A stretch of 64,000 nt of DNA from Zizania palustris (GCA_019279435.1 JAAALK010000289.1:10918342-10982341); one strand, 5' to 3'. Shown: positions 52,888-64,000, counted from the stretch's first letter. Notes: generated from the sequence alone by a model not told the origin. Program-made: numbers and translations.

Positions 52888-55800
52888 GCGACAGATCGAG
52901 GCTTGGAGGGCACGTGGATCATGGACTCCGGTTGTTCGCGCCACATGACCGGAGATGCAGCATGGTTCTCCAGCCTCACCACAACCAAGCAAAGGGAACA
53001 TATCACCTTCGGAAACAATCGAAGGAGTAGAGTGAAAGGTAAAGGTGTGGTAAGAATTAATTCAAACTTCACTCTCAAAGATGTTGCTTTGGTTGAAAAC
53101 CTGGGATACAATTTGCTATCTGTATCTCAGTTGCTTGATGAGGGCTTCGAAGTGCGATTCCACCGCGATACTTCGCAAGTGCTCAATTCTGATGGCGTTG
53201 TGGTGTGTAAGATCTTTAGAGTTGGGAGAGTTTTTGGAGCTGATTTTTCAGAGTCATCTGGTTCTTCTCATTGTCTTGTTGCACATTCGACTTCTGAGCT
53301 TTGGAAGTGGCATAGGAGACTAGGGCATATGAGCTTTGAGTTGCTCGCTCGTCTGAGCGCCCTAGGCTTGATCCGAGGATTGCCCAAGCTCAAGTTTGAG
53401 AAGAATTTAGTTTGCGCTCCGTGTCGACATGGAAAAATGATTGCCGCTTCGCATTCGCCAGTCACCACTGTGATGACTGAACAGCCCGGAGAACTTCTCC
53501 ACATGGACACTGTAGGTCCTTCTTGGGTTAGTTCTTTAGGCGGCAAGTGGTATGTTTTAGTTATTGTCGACGATTTCTCTCGCTACTCTTGGGTCTTCTT
53601 TCTTGCCAGCAAGGATGAAGTGTTTTCACACTTTCGGAGCTTGGCTTTGAGACTTTTTACTGAACTCCCTGGTGCATTAAAATTCATTCGAAGCGATAAT
53701 GGCACCGAGTTCAAAAATAGTCTCTTTGTTGACTTTTGCATGGAGCATGGCATAGAACATCAATTCTCTGCTCCGCGGGTTCCTCAACAAAACGGTGTTG
53801 TTGAGAGAAAGAACCGCACTTTGGTTGAGATGGCTAGGACGATGCTTGATGAGCATAGGACTCCTAGAAAATTCTGGGTTGAGGCCATGAACACTGCTTG
53901 TTACATCTCAAACCGAATCTTCTTGCGCTCAATTTTAAATTTAACATCTTATGAGCTGCGTTTTGGGAGACAACCCAAGGTTACTCATCTTCGAGTTTTT
54001 GGCTGTCGCTGCTTTATCCTAAAACGTGGAAATTTGGATAAATTTGAGTCGCGATCTTCTGACGGGATCTTTTTGGGTTATACAACACATGGTCATTCTT
54101 ATCGTGTTTATAACTTGGAAACTAACACTGTCATCGAGTCATGTGATGTGACTTTTGATGAATCAACCCCCTCTGTTAGTTCTGCTTTTGAACAGGCAAA
54201 TGAACACGACATGGAACAGACCTTATTTGAAGAAGAAGATCCCGGAGAATTCGAGGATGAACCCCTACTACCCTCGACATCAACCCCCGAAGCTGACCCC
54301 GCTTCAACTACTTCGGCACGAGGTCCCGAAGCGACTACCTCAACATCGGTCATCTTGGACCACTCCAACGCACAAGTTGAGGGGGAGAATGCATCCCGCC
54401 GCGAGGCTCCACATCATGTTCAAAGGATGCACCCTCCCGAGCAGATCATTGGTGAGATTGATCAAAGGGTAACACGTTCTCACGCCCATTTCACTAATGC
54501 TTCTTTTGTTGCTTCTTTCGAGCCTTTAGATGTTAGTCATGCACTTTCTGATTCTAGTTGGATCAATGCCATGCATGAAGAGCTTGAAAATTTTGAGAGA
54601 AATCAAGTCTGGACTTTAGTTGATCCTCCACCAAATGTTCATTTCATTGGAACAAAATGGATTTTCAAAAATAAACAAGGGGAGGATGGGACAATTGTTA
54701 GAAATAAGGCTAGACTTGTAGCTCAGGGCTTTTCTCAACTAGAAGGGATTGATTTTACTGAAACTTTTGCACCTGTTGCTCGCCTTGAGGCCATTAGGAT
54801 TTTGCTTGCCTTTGCGACATCTCGGGGATTCAAACTCTATCAAATGGATGTCAAAAGTGCTTTTCTTAATGGCTTCATAGGTGAAGATGTTTATGTAAAA
54901 CAACCCCCTGGTTTTGAAAACCCCAAGTACCCACATAAAGTCCTTAAACTTCATAAGGCTCTTTATGGACTCAAGCAGGCCCCTCGGGCGTGGTATGATA
55001 GACTTAAGTCTTTTCTGCTTGAGCGCGTGTATTTGATGGGCTCTGTTGATAAAACTTTGTTTACTCTGCAGCATGGCAAAGATTTCCTCCTAGTTCAGAT
55101 TTATGTGGATGATATCATCTTTGGTGGCTCTTCTCATGCTTTGGTTGCCGAGTTTGCAGATACCATGAGCAGGGAATTTGAAATGTCAATGATGGGTGAA
55201 ATCACCTTTTTCCTTGGTTTGCAAATCAAGCAAAGCAAACAAGGTACTTTTGTCCACCAGACAAAGTACACCAAGGACCTGCTCAAGAAGTTCGACATGT
55301 CCGATGCGAAGCCCCTCGCCACTCCAATGGCTACATCTGTAGCATTGGACCCTGACGAAGATGGAGAAGCCGTAGATCAGAAGGAGTTCCGGAGCATGAT
55401 CGGCTCCCTCCTCTACTTGACTGCCACGAGGCCGGACATACACTTCGCAGTGTGTCTGTGCGCTCGTTTTCAGGCTTCACCACGAGTTTCGCACCGCCAA
55501 GCGGTAAAGCGCATTTTAAGGTATCTCAAACACACCCTTGAATTTGGCATATGGTATTCAGCGTCTTCATCTTTATGTCTTCGAGGTTATTCTGATGCGG
55601 ACTTTGCTGGGTGTAGAATTGATAGGAAGAGTACCTCTGGTACTTGTCATTTTCTGGGTACTTCTCTGGTTTGCTGGTCTTCCCGCAAACAGTCTAGTGT
55701 TGCACAATCGACGGCTGAGGCCGAATATGTTGCCGCAGCTAGCTGTTGCTCTCAGATTTTGTGGATGGTTTCCACTTTGCGGGATTTTGGGTTAGAATAT

Positions 55801-56055
55801 AAGAGTGTTCCACTTTTCTGTGATAACACTAGTGCTATTTGTATTGCAAACAACCCGGTTCAGCACTCCAGAACCAAACACATTGATGTACGGTATCACT
55901 TTCTCAGAGATCACAATGAGAAGGGTGATATTGAACTTCAATATGTTGATACCCAACACCAGCTTGCCGACATTTTTACAAAACCCCTCGATGCTTCTCG
56001 ATTTGCTTACTTGCGTGGGGAACTTGGTATTTGTCACCCTTACGGCATTTTGTGA
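52888..56055 (+). CDS. Sire D pol polyprotein (protease, integrase, RT, RNase H)
   Basis: The frame continues directly from gag after a single UAG; the first internal ATG is at 52903 (residue 1 below). Protease: WIMDSGCSRHMTG with Asp8. Integrase: WHRRLGH...CAPCRHGK zinc site, then Asp202, Asp265 and Glu301 (DD35E). RT: KWIFKNKQGEDG, ARLVAQGFSQ, DVKSAFLNG, and YVDD at 734-737. RNase H: YSDADFAGCRIDRKSTSG, EAEYVAAASCCSQILWM, TKHIDVRYHFLRD. C-terminus LADIFTKPLDASRF. No stop or frameshift, 1050 codons from the ATG, normal for copia pol without gag. Expression probably needs read-through of the UAG, or reinitiation. Confidence 0.94.
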   Translation, partial: ATDRGLEGTWIMDSGCSRHMTGDAAWFSSLTTTKQREHITFGNNRRSRVKGKGVVRINSNFTLKDVALVENLGYNLLSVSQLLDEGFEVRFHRDTSQVLNSDGVVVCKIFRVGRVFGADFSESSGSSHCLVAHSTSELWKWHRRLGHMSFELLARLSALGLIRGLPKLKFEKNLVCAPCRHGKMIAASHSPVTTVMTEQPGELLHMDTVGPSWVSSLGGKWYVLVIVDDFSRYSWVFFLASKDEVFSHFRSLALRLFTELPGALKFIRSDNGTEFKNSLFVDFCMEHGIEHQFSAPRVPQQNGVVERKNRTLVEMARTMLDEHRTPRKFWVEAMNTACYISNRIFLRSILNLTSYELRFGRQPKVTHLRVFGCRCFILKRGNLDKFESRSSDGIFLGYTTHGHSYRVYNLETNTVIESCDVTFDESTPSVSSAFEQANEHDMEQTLFEEEDPGEFEDEPLLPSTSTPEADPASTTSARGPEATTSTSVILDHSNAQVEGENASRREAPHHVQRMHPPEQIIGEIDQRVTRSHAHFTNASFVASFEPLDVSHALSDSSWINAMHEELENFERNQVWTLVDPPPNVHFIGTKWIFKNKQGEDGTIVRNKARLVAQGFSQLEGIDFTETFAPVARLEAIRILLAFATSRGFKLYQMDVKSAFLNGFIGEDVYVKQPPGFENPKYPHKVLKLHKALYGLKQAPRAWYDRLKSFLLERVYLMGSVDKTLFTLQHGKDFLLVQIYVDDIIFGGSSHALVAEFADTMSREFEMSMMGEITFFLGLQIKQSKQGTFVHQTKYTKDLLKKFDMSDAKPLATPMATSVALDPDEDGEAVDQKEFRSMIGSLLYLTATRPDIHFAVCLCARFQASPRVSHRQAVKRILRYLKHTLEFGIWYSASSSLCLRGYSDADFAGCRIDRKSTSGTCHFLGTSLVCWSSRKQSSVAQSTAEAEYVAAASCCSQILWMVSTLRDFGLEYKSVPLFCDNTSAICIANNPVQHSRTKHIDVRYHFLRDHNEKGDIELQYVDTQHQLADIFTKPLDASRFAYLRGELGICHPYGIL

Positions 56056-57231
56056 GGGGGAGCTGTTTTAGATGGATGTGCCTTTGTCTAATTGTGATGA
56101 AATTGCATTTACATATTTAGCACTTATATGCCAGCTTATAATTCATGAAATCATGTCAGCTCAGCTCTTGTTAATTCATCTAGACATTCATGTGCATGGT
56201 GTTTTATTTTCCAAATCAAATCGTGCTCACTGCTTAGTCTTGAATCTAGCATGTTTAGGCAGGACTGCTTTAGCTGTCTTTTATCTGCTTGATAGCAAGA
56301 CACATTTCTTTGGATGCTAAAAATTGCAACTTGAAAAATTGTTCTACATCTTCATGGATATTCATAAAGTGCCAAACAGTTGGTTCACTTAGTTAAAATC
56401 AAAAATTCCATGATTTTCATGTTTCAAGTAAAAAGATCCAGGTGGGTTTGTTTGTCGCACTACCCTATTCTAGACTGCTTACCATTGCACATTGGTCTGA
56501 ACTGGAATAGCGTAGTGTATGCCAAAATCTATGCCTTAAGCTTCTTATGGCTCTCATGCCTAGGCTTGGCCGGATTGGAAAGTATAAGGTGGACAAACAA
56601 ATAACCCCTGGCACTAAGAAAAGAACAACAAAATTCATTGTTTATCAAGTTTGCTTTTCAAGCTCCATTTTGAACTGGACTTGTCTGTCTAGAGTAGAAA
56701 TTGACTAGCTTTGCGCAGTCCTTGCTCTTACTTGTCTAGTTTCCTTGAGTAAGTGGTGATGCTTTTATTTCAAAAAAAATGATCAAATCACATGCTTCAT
56801 CATGCTTTTAGAGAATATTAATTTGAGCTGAGCCCATGATCCTTGGTGTTACTGTTGGCATATTTTTGCTTCATATGTCTTTGCCATTCTGCTCAATTCG
56901 AAGCTTCACATCTTTTTCACGCTCCTTGATGCTTGCATTGCCAAAGGGGGAGAAATTCCTCAAAAGGGGGAGACTTGCTTCGTTCTCTGTCACAAGGGGT
57001 ATTATTTCCAAAGGGGGAGAAGTTTCTTTATTGCCAAAGGGAAAATTTTAACTCAGGGGGAGTTCTTATTGCCGAAGGGGCTTTTACTCTTGTGAGAAAG
57101 GGGGAGGAAAATTCTTTTATCAAGTGACATGTTTTGGCTCTTTTCTGAGTTTTTATGGTCACTTGTGTGCTGAAAGTTCTTTATTTTCTTGATATGGATT
57201 TGGTTGTCAATGCACTCATCAAGGGGGAGAT
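56056..57231 (+). other. Sire D 3' non-coding region with conserved block and polypurine runs
   Basis: No coding content. GAGGGGGAGCTG follows the pol stop. The conserved Sirevirus block is at 56435-56613. Between 56941 and 57231 there are at least six GGGGGAG-type runs (56943, 56965, 57015, 57054, 57099); the last, CATCAAGGGGGAGAT, touches the LTR and is the expected plus-strand primer. Such repeated runs are a Sirevirus hallmark. Confidence 0.88.
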
Positions 57232-59333
57232 TGAGAAACCAAGGGTTGGTTTCAGTGTTTTGTGATGAGTGATTGACAGGCTTTTTACCCTCTGTTCGGA
57301 GGTTGTACCTCCGAAGGGTGTTCGGAGGAGGGTACCTCCGGAAGGGTTTCGGAGGTTGTACCTCCGAAGGGTGTTCGGAGGAGGGTACCTCCGGAAGGGT
57401 TTCGGAGGTTGGACCTCCGAATGATGTTCGGAGGTGGTTTCACCGAAGGGTGTTTGGTGTTTGCTTGCTGCAGCTGTGCAGCGGAGTGTGCTCGTCGGAG
57501 GGGTCCGACAGTACACGATGACTGGGTTCGTACCGAAGGCTTCGGTACTTTGGGCAGTACACCGGAGTGTGTGCCGGAGGTTGCTAACCCGGAGAGGTCT
57601 CCGGAGTACTGGATACACTTGTCTGTTTGTCTGTGGTAAGCAGGGACTTCGGAGGCGACGGACAAGGTTCGCAGCAGGTGAACCTGGGTCAAGCGGGAGG
57701 CTTGATGCCAGGGGAGCGGGGAGCTCCGTCACGGTGGCTGCGAAGGTGGTCCGGGTCGGTCCTCGGGCCGAGACGTGCCAGGTGAAGGCAGAGAGTGCGG
57801 AGCGTGGCTCCGGCTGAAGGTACTCCGAGTCAAAGTCCTCGGAAGTGAGGCACTTCGAAGGTACTCCGAATGGAGTGACTTCGGAGTTGGTGGAACAAGT
57901 CCTCTGCGGAGGCAAGGAGTTCGAAGTGTGCTCCGGAGGGAGACATTCGAAGGTACCCGACGAAGGTCTCAGAAGTCGAGGTGCATCGAAGGCATGGTCC
58001 GGGTGAGGCTCGTCGAGGAGTGTGCTCAGGGAGAGACACTGCGACGAAGGGCTCATGGAATGCTTCATGCGGAGGCCTTGGACGAAGGAGGGACTTCGAA
58101 GGGTGGTACTCCGAAGGTGGGGCTTCGGAGGGTGGAAGGCTTCGGAGCGAGGCTAGCTCCGGAGCAAGGTTGACTTGAGGTGCTTCGGCCTGCATGGCTT
58201 CGGTACACGGACTGACGGAGTTCGAGCTGGGAGTAGCTGCGAAGTCGTGGTGGTCCACTCCGGAGGTGTTGGTGCGAAGGCCCAAGGGCTTTGACGGCTT
58301 CGGCTCAAAACCGTCAGTGTATCGGAGACTGACTTTGGTGGAGCGAAGGCCATCTGGCTTCAGGCTTCTCACCAAAGCTACCGCACCCTCGCGTGCGAAG
58401 GGAGGATTCCAGAAGGTCAAAGACTGCAAAGGCTGACACTGTCTGTTCTGTAAAAGGCTGACACTGTCCCCTCTGCAAAGCTGACAGAGAAGCCTCCAGA
58501 ATAAAGGTGGACTACCTTTTGTACCCCTTAGTTCTGTAGAGCCAAATCCTTTGTAAACCCTAGGGGTAAAGTAGTCATTTCCTATGGGTGAACTGTGGGC
58601 TATAAATATGGGGGCTCGGTAGGTAACATTTAACACTTTGAGCATTTACTGTTGAGCTCCTGTAGCCACATACCTCGTTGTATTTCATCCAGAGTTCAAT
58701 CTATTCTGTGTTCCTTGTTCAAGCGGCGAAGCCCTGTTTCCTGTGCTTTTTGCTTGAGCTAGCGTTACATACCTCGCCTGTTGTAGTGCACCGAAGCCTG
58801 TTGAGGCGAAGGTTGTTTTTCGTGCGAAGTGTGTTTTGTCAGTGTGCGTTTGCTCTGTGTAACACGAGGCGAGACCTCGCTGCTTACTAGCGTAGCCCTG
58901 ACCGAGGCCCGTTTTGCTTCTTGTGTCGAAGCCCTTAGTGTAGTCCGTTTTGTGTGCGTGTAGACCTTCGTGTACGAAGCCCAGCACCAGTTGCTGCCGC
59001 CAAGTACTTGGTCGAAGTCCTCAGAGGGCTGTCCACTCTTGCGAAGGGTGAAGTGCGAAGCGTGCTCGAAGCACCTCGTGTGCGGAGCCTGCACTGACTT
59101 AGCAGAGTAGATTTCCGAGGGTTGTAAGTGGAGCGAAGTCTTCTTGGCTTCGAACTTTTGCCCCTGCGAAGCCTGTGTTCGGAGCTGTTGAAGTACCTCC
59201 GAACCAGACCTTCGAAGGTTGTGTTCGAAGCCTGTTCCGCAGAAGACAGAACTGAACCGAAGGCTATGTTTTTAGCCCGAATTTTTAAAAGCTCCCATTC
59301 ACCCCCCCTCTGGTCGCCGTTTCCGGTCCAACA
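57232..59333 (+). repeat. Sire D 3' LTR (2102 bp)
   Basis: Same length and structure as 48259-50360, with about 23 substitutions and no indel seen. TATA box at 58601-58610. It contains the 53 bp hairpin array at 57297-57455. It is followed by the second target duplication copy ACTTC at 59334-59338. Confidence 0.95.
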
Positions 59334-59402
59334 ACTTCGCAAACACTTCGTTTGTTAGTTTCTAATCTTCAGAAACCTGTTAGCATAATCTTTTACGCCA
59401 AC
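59334..59402 (+). repeat. Tat E 3' LTR, right part
   Basis: Continues the LTR broken by Sire D: AAACACTTCGTTTGTTAG to TTTTACGCCAACA, matching the last ~65 bp of the Tat B LTRs. Confidence 0.9.
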
Positions 59403-59549
59403 AAAGATATACTTCGAACTAGAGTTCGCCTTCATCCTTCGAGCTTGATCCAATGCACTCCCGGAGTTAGACACTAGAAGCCATTGATTAAATCACCTGC
59501 CTGTCTTGTCGCAGCAATGGCTCTGAGGATGAAGTATTTTCCCCCAACA
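59403..59549 (-). repeat. Truncated Tat LTR, minus strand
   Basis: On the minus strand it begins TGTTGGGGGAAAATACTTC, the start of the Tat LTR family (closest to Tat D), and runs ~147 bp before being cut by the end of Tat E. Its outer end abuts Tat G gag at 59550, so the parent element inserted into Tat G gag. Confidence 0.75.
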
Positions 59550-62500
59550 TTCACCAGAAACAAATATCTTCTGTTGCTCAGTTGATGTCTTATTTCAAAG
59601 AGTATGCAAGGTCAGAAGAAGGTTGGCTTCGGAGAACTGCTTCAACTCCGTCAATCCTGCAAGAAGTCATGCTGGAAGTGAAGACTTCAACACCTTCGCA
59701 GGGGCCTAGCTTTGAAGTTCAGCATGACAGACGTCAGGGGCAAAAGCATCCTCGTTCAGAAGTCTTGAACATTGCACCTCCGCAGAAATTTGCCCCTAAG
59801 ACTTCGCAACCTTCAGGAAGTAAGACTAGCGGCTAGAGGCTGCCAGGGAAGCTGGCTGGCAAAGCCCAGGCCTTCTTCTGCTGTGTCTATGGTGAGAATC
59901 GAAGTCACACAACTGATGCGTGCAAATCTATACTCGCTTTAAGAGGCGAGTACCTTGAAAGAACTTCAGGTCGAGGCACTACTGACCGAGTTCCTTCTGA
60001 GGTGCGTCCGGAGCCTGTCCAGGCCGTGGAACGTATAAATAACTTCGACCCTGCAAGGCAACCTCCGATGGTCAATATTATGCCACCTCCGAAGCAGGAA
60101 GATGGTCAAGATCGGGGGAAAAGAGTAGTCCTCCCGATTTCCAGAGGAGGGACTCTTGGTAGTATGTCGAAGAGGCAGAGAAGAGAATATGTCCAAGAAG
60201 TGGGCCATATTGGAACTTCTTCATTTGTAGCTACCATGCGTGAATGGTCCCATGTGCCAATATCTTTTTCCGCAGATAATGCAGTGGGCATAAAGTTTCC
60301 ACATGCAGATCCACTTGTCATCACTGCCGACATAGCAGGGACTGAAGTCTGGAGAGTACTGATTGACGGAGGGAGTTCAGCAGACATTATCTTCGTGCAA
60401 GCCTTCGATCAACTCTGTATCTCCAGAAAGCATCTTCTCCCAGCAGCTCATCCTTTGAAAGGCTTCGCAGGGCCCCCTCTCGATGCCCTTGGCCAAATAG
60501 GTCTAGAGGTCATTTTCGGAGAGGGGCTACTGGCCAGGACAGAAGAGGTGATTTTCGATGTTGTGGATGCCCTGTATGCATACAATGTTATCTTCGGGAG
60601 GGGCTTGTTGAATTAGTTCGGAGCTGTGGCACATCATAATTATCTATGTATGAAGATGACCACACAAGTGGGAGTCCACACTATTTTCGGAGATCAGGCC
60701 ACTGCGCGAAGAGCGGAATATGGTCATGGCCCCCCTCTTGACCCGAGATAGGTGAACAACGTGCAAGGCAACCCGGAGGATATTTCTACTTTAGGTGAAC
60801 CTTCGAAGAAGTCGTTCCCAAGGCCAAGCCCTGAAGGGAAGATTATAACGAAGGTTATTGTCAAAGACGGCGAAGACTATTCATTTCAGTTTGGCAAGGA
60901 TTTGCCTCCAGAAGTCGCTACTTCGTTGGAAAAAAGTAGTTGAAGAAAATTTAGATGTCTTTTCCTGGTCTGATGAGGACATTACCGGAGTCAGTCGGGA
61001 CATTATTGAGCATAGTTTACTTGTAAACCCGAGGGCTCGGCCTGTCCGACAAGGACTCTAGAAGCTATCTGCATAAAGGGCCATCCTTGCTAAAGATGAA
61101 GTGGAAAAGTTGCTGAAGGCTGGGATTATCAGAGAAGTAGCTCATACGGAGTGGCTAGCCAACCCAGTCTTCATCAGGAAGAAATCTTTCGGGAAGTGGC
61201 GCATGCGTATTGACTTTACATCTTTGAATAAAGCATGCCCCCATGACCCCTATCCCATGCCCCGAATTGATCAATTGGTTGACTCCACTACTGGTTCGGA
61301 GTTATTAAGCTTCCTTGACGCGTACTCCGGCTATCATCAAATCTGGTTAAAGCGCGAAGATGAAATCAAAACAAGCTTTGTAACTCCTTCGGGAGTCTTC
61401 TGCTATGTAAGAATGCCCTTTGGCCTGAGAAATGCCGGGGCAACCTTTTCAAGGTTAATTGCTAAGGCTCTAGGTCATCAAATAGGCCGTAATGTAGAAG
61501 CCTATATGGATGACATTGTAATAAAGAGTGCTTTAAAGCACCAACATAGCCTAGACTTAGCAGAAACATTCAATAGCCTTCGGGCATGTGGAATCCGTCT
61601 TAACCCCGAAAAATGTATCTTCGGTGCTCAGGCTAGAAAATTGTTAGGGTATCTAGTTTCAAGTAGAGGGATCGAAGCTAGCCCTACTCAAATAACTGCG
61701 TTGCATAGGATGGCTCCTCTGGAAAATTTAAAACAAGTGCAGAAGTTAACTGGCCGCCTTGTCGCACTTAGCATATTCCTAGCAAGGTCTGCGGAGAGAA
61801 GTTTGCCCATTTTCAAAGCATTGAAAGGGTCCGAAGATTTTGTGTGGACACCGGAGTGTCAAAAGAGCTTTGATGATACTAATAATTATCTCAGTAACCT
61901 CGCTACACTCACGGTGCCTGTTGCGAATGAAACCCTACTCCTTTACCTTGCCGCTACTGGCTTCGCAGTCAGTGCAGTCCTTGTTAGAGAAGTTGATTTC
62001 AATGGGAAGGTGGTACAGAATCTATTCTATTTTGTATCCGAAGCATTGTCTGGATCAAAAACAAGATATTCTGAGCTTGATAAGTTTACCTATGCCCTGA
62101 TAATGGCTTCAAGGAAGTTAAGGCATTATTTCCTAGTACATAATGTGATTGTACCAACTTCGTATCCCTTAGGAGATATGCTCCGAAGTAAGGATTCTAC
62201 AGGAAGAATTGGGAAGTGGGCTTTTGAATTAGCACCCTTCGGCATGTCCTTCGTGGCAAGGACATCAATTAAGTCACAAGTGCTGGCAGACTTTGTGGAA
62301 GAATGGACTCCCCCTGCAGTATGGGCTCCGGAGAAACCAAGTGATGGAATTTGGACCATATACTCCGATGGAGCTTTCCAAGCATCTGGAGCAGGTGTCG
62401 GAGCAGTGATAATTTCGCCTTCAGGGCAAAAAACAATGTACTCCGCAAGGCTCAACTTTAAGTCCACCAATAATACAGTGGAGTATGAAGGAATTTTGTT

Positions 62501-64000
62501 AGGGATTCGAAAAGCACGTGCTTTGGGGGCTACAAGAGTTGTTATTAAAACAGATTCTCAAATTGTAGCAGGGCACATAGATAAGAGCTTTCAAGTTCGT
62601 CACCCACAGCTTGCAAAATATTTAGAAGAGATTCGTAAGATTGAGGCAGCATTTAAAGGGATTTCCATTCGAAGTATACCCAGAGCTAAAAACATGCAAG
62701 CCGATACCTTGGCAAAAGTTGTAGCCAGAGCTATGGACATTCTAGAAGAAGCTTCTTACGAAGAGCTCAATTCACCTTCGGTCACACAGATCCCTTCTGC
62801 GGAGGTTCTTTGCATTCCAAGTACAGATTGGCGGAGTTCAATTATGGAATTATTGCAAGGAGAAGCAAATTTGCCTGAAGGACCACAACTTTTGAGGTTG
62901 AAGCTCAGAATTTAAAATTATCATATAATCAACAATACTCTATACAAGGCCGGAGTATGTTCCCCTCTGCTCCGATGTATATCTCAAGCCGAAGGTCAAG
63001 AGATTCTCCGAGGAATTCATGAAGGACTTTGTGGTAGCCATCTGGCCCCTCGAGCTTTGGTAGGAAAAACACTTCGCCACGGGCTTTATTGGCCTACAAT
63101 AGTAGCTGATGCGGAGAGCTTAGTCCGCACTTTTCAGGGTTGTCAATGGATGGGAAGAAGAAGTTATCGTCCGCCAACAACACTTCAAGTTATTGCCCCA
63201 GTGTGGCCCATGGCCAGATGGGGCATGGACCTTATTGGCCCCTTCCCAGCAGCAAAACGAAATTTGAAATTCGTAGTGGTAGCAATTGAGTATTTTTCCA
63301 AGTGGGTCGAAGCAGAGCCCCTCACAGCTATCACTTCGAATAATGTACAAAAAATTTCTGGAAAAATATTATATGCCGGTTTGGAGTGCCTCGGCAGCTC
63401 ACAGTTGACAATGGGACACAGTTCGATGCAGAGCCCTTCAGGAAGTTTTGTGAAGATCTTGGCATACAATTATGCTTCGCTGCAGTGCAACATCCTCAGT
63501 CTAACGGAGCTGTTGAAAGAGCCAATGGTAATATCTTGTCAGGGTTGAATCGAAGAATAGTAGGATTGGCAAAAGGATTGTGGACCGATGAGCTCCCGAA
63601 GATTTTATGGTCCATTCGGACCACTCAAACAAGGTCCACGGGTTTCACTCCTTTCAGACTATTATTCGGAGACGAAGCTATGACGCCCATAGAGCTTAAA
63701 GGAGGATCCCTTCGCAGCACCGAACCGGAAATAGAAGCAGAAAGGCAAACTTCGCTTGATTTAACAGAAAGGCAAATTTGTCAAAGTATCACCAGCAGAC
63801 GAAGACTTGGTTTGACCCGAAGGTTAAGCTTAATGAACATAAGCCGGGCCATCTTGTTTTGCGAAGAATTATAGCACCAGGGAAACTAGGGAATAAGTGG
63901 GAAGGTCCATACATAATTCTCCGCTCAGGATGCCCTGGTTCTTTTAAGTTAGCTAATTTAGAAGGCGAGGAGTTAACCCATACATGGCATGCGGAGCACT
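59550..64000 (+). pseudogene. Tat G gag-pol, partial and decayed, runs off the window
   Basis: Begins inside gag at LHQKQISSVAQLM (Tat B ~27810) and follows Tat B to the last ~15 codons. Protease has IDGGSSADIIF near 60364. RT has YMDDIVI near 61507. The archaeal-type RNase H has YSDGAFQASG near 62360. Integrase has GMDLIGPFP near 63220, VDNGTQFD near 63404 and AVERANG near 63512. RT to second RNase H (61101-62915) is one open frame of about 600 codons. Stops or frameshifts lie at 59836, 60616, 60751, ~60940, 61060, 61075, 62915, ~63350 and ~63770, so it is a relatively recent pseudogene. The 5' part is replaced by the Tat LTR scrap. Confidence 0.9.

Larger units (their letters stand above)
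48259..59333 (+). mobile_element. Sire D: complete, young Ty1/copia Sirevirus (11,075 bp)
   Basis: Two LTRs of 2102 bp each, a tRNA-Met-type primer-binding site, intact gag, intact pol, a 1.2 kb 3' non-coding region with repeated polypurine-like runs, and the 5 bp target duplication ACTTC at 48254-48258 and 59334-59338. The LTRs differ at about 23 positions by my reading (~1%). It lies inside the Tat E 3' LTR; the empty site is visible in Tat B. No envelope-like frame follows pol. Confidence 0.95.
43633..59402 (+). mobile_element. Tat E: 3' part of a Tat gypsy element, split by Sire D (48259-59333)
   Basis: From TGAATACAGTTCGAAG (43633), equivalent to Tat B at ~33126, through the antisense accessory gene, promoter and polypurine tract to the 3' LTR at 47829-48258 plus 59334-59402. 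Gag-pol and the tandem repeats are missing; the left edge is a blunt joint with a truncated Sirevirus LTR. Removing Sire D and one ACTTC restores an LTR of about 495 bp. The sequence right of its end (59403) is a minus-strand Tat LTR scrap. Confidence 0.88.

Noticed and set aside
56056..56604. Possible envelope-like ORF after Sire D pol
   Set aside because: Only ORFs of about 75-90 codons are present, none is shared with Sire A, B or C, and the interval is the conserved non-coding region.

Overview
This is plant nuclear DNA, most likely from a monocot and possibly a grass, made almost entirely of nested LTR retrotransposons. I see no host gene, tRNA, rRNA or organelle gene. The organism guess rests on the mix of Ty3/gypsy Tat (Retand/Grande-like) elements and Ty1/copia Sireviruses, both abundant in large monocot genomes. 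The species cannot be named from the sequence. Element names below (Tat A-G, Sire A-D) are labels for this window only.

Layout. 1-8421: Tat A, minus strand, decayed, with its 5' LTR at 7831-8421; it lies inside the gag of Sire A. 8422-14982: Sire A, plus strand, with a large internal deletion; its 3' LTR abuts a Tat F pol. 14983-19209: the 3' half of Tat F, a different Tat lineage, ending in a 1.4 kb LTR. 19210-20215: fragment of a LINE reverse transcriptase. 20216-21664: non-coding sequence with a diverged direct repeat. 21665-23680: 5' LTR and broken gag of Tat D. 23681-26350 and 37822-39527: Sire B, minus strand, split by Tat B. 26351-37816: Tat B, a complete element with equal 495 bp LTRs and a 5 bp target duplication. 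39528-41125: end of a third minus-strand Sirevirus (Sire C). 41126-43632: an RT scrap, tandem repeats and a truncated Sirevirus LTR. 43633-48258 plus 59334-59402: the 3' part of Tat E, whose LTR is split by Sire D. 48259-59333: Sire D, a complete, young Sirevirus with equal 2102 bp LTRs and a 5 bp target duplication. 59403-59549: minus-strand Tat LTR scrap. 59550-64000: Tat G gag-pol, decayed and running off the window.

Two elements look recently active: Tat B has one intact 1797-codon gag-pol frame, and Sire D has intact gag and pol separated by one in-frame UAG. In each, gag packages the RNA, protease cuts the polyprotein, RT/RNase H copies the RNA from a tRNA-primed site next to the 5' LTR, and integrase inserts the copy.

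The most striking signal is a second gene in the Tat elements. Between pol and the 3' LTR, on the opposite strand, lies a five-exon gene with its own TATA box. Its GT-AG introns preserve the reading frame, and part or all of the structure recurs in three elements (A, B and E). A second signal is a block of about 180 bp of non-coding sequence kept in the 3' regions of all four Sireviruses while their LTRs diverged.
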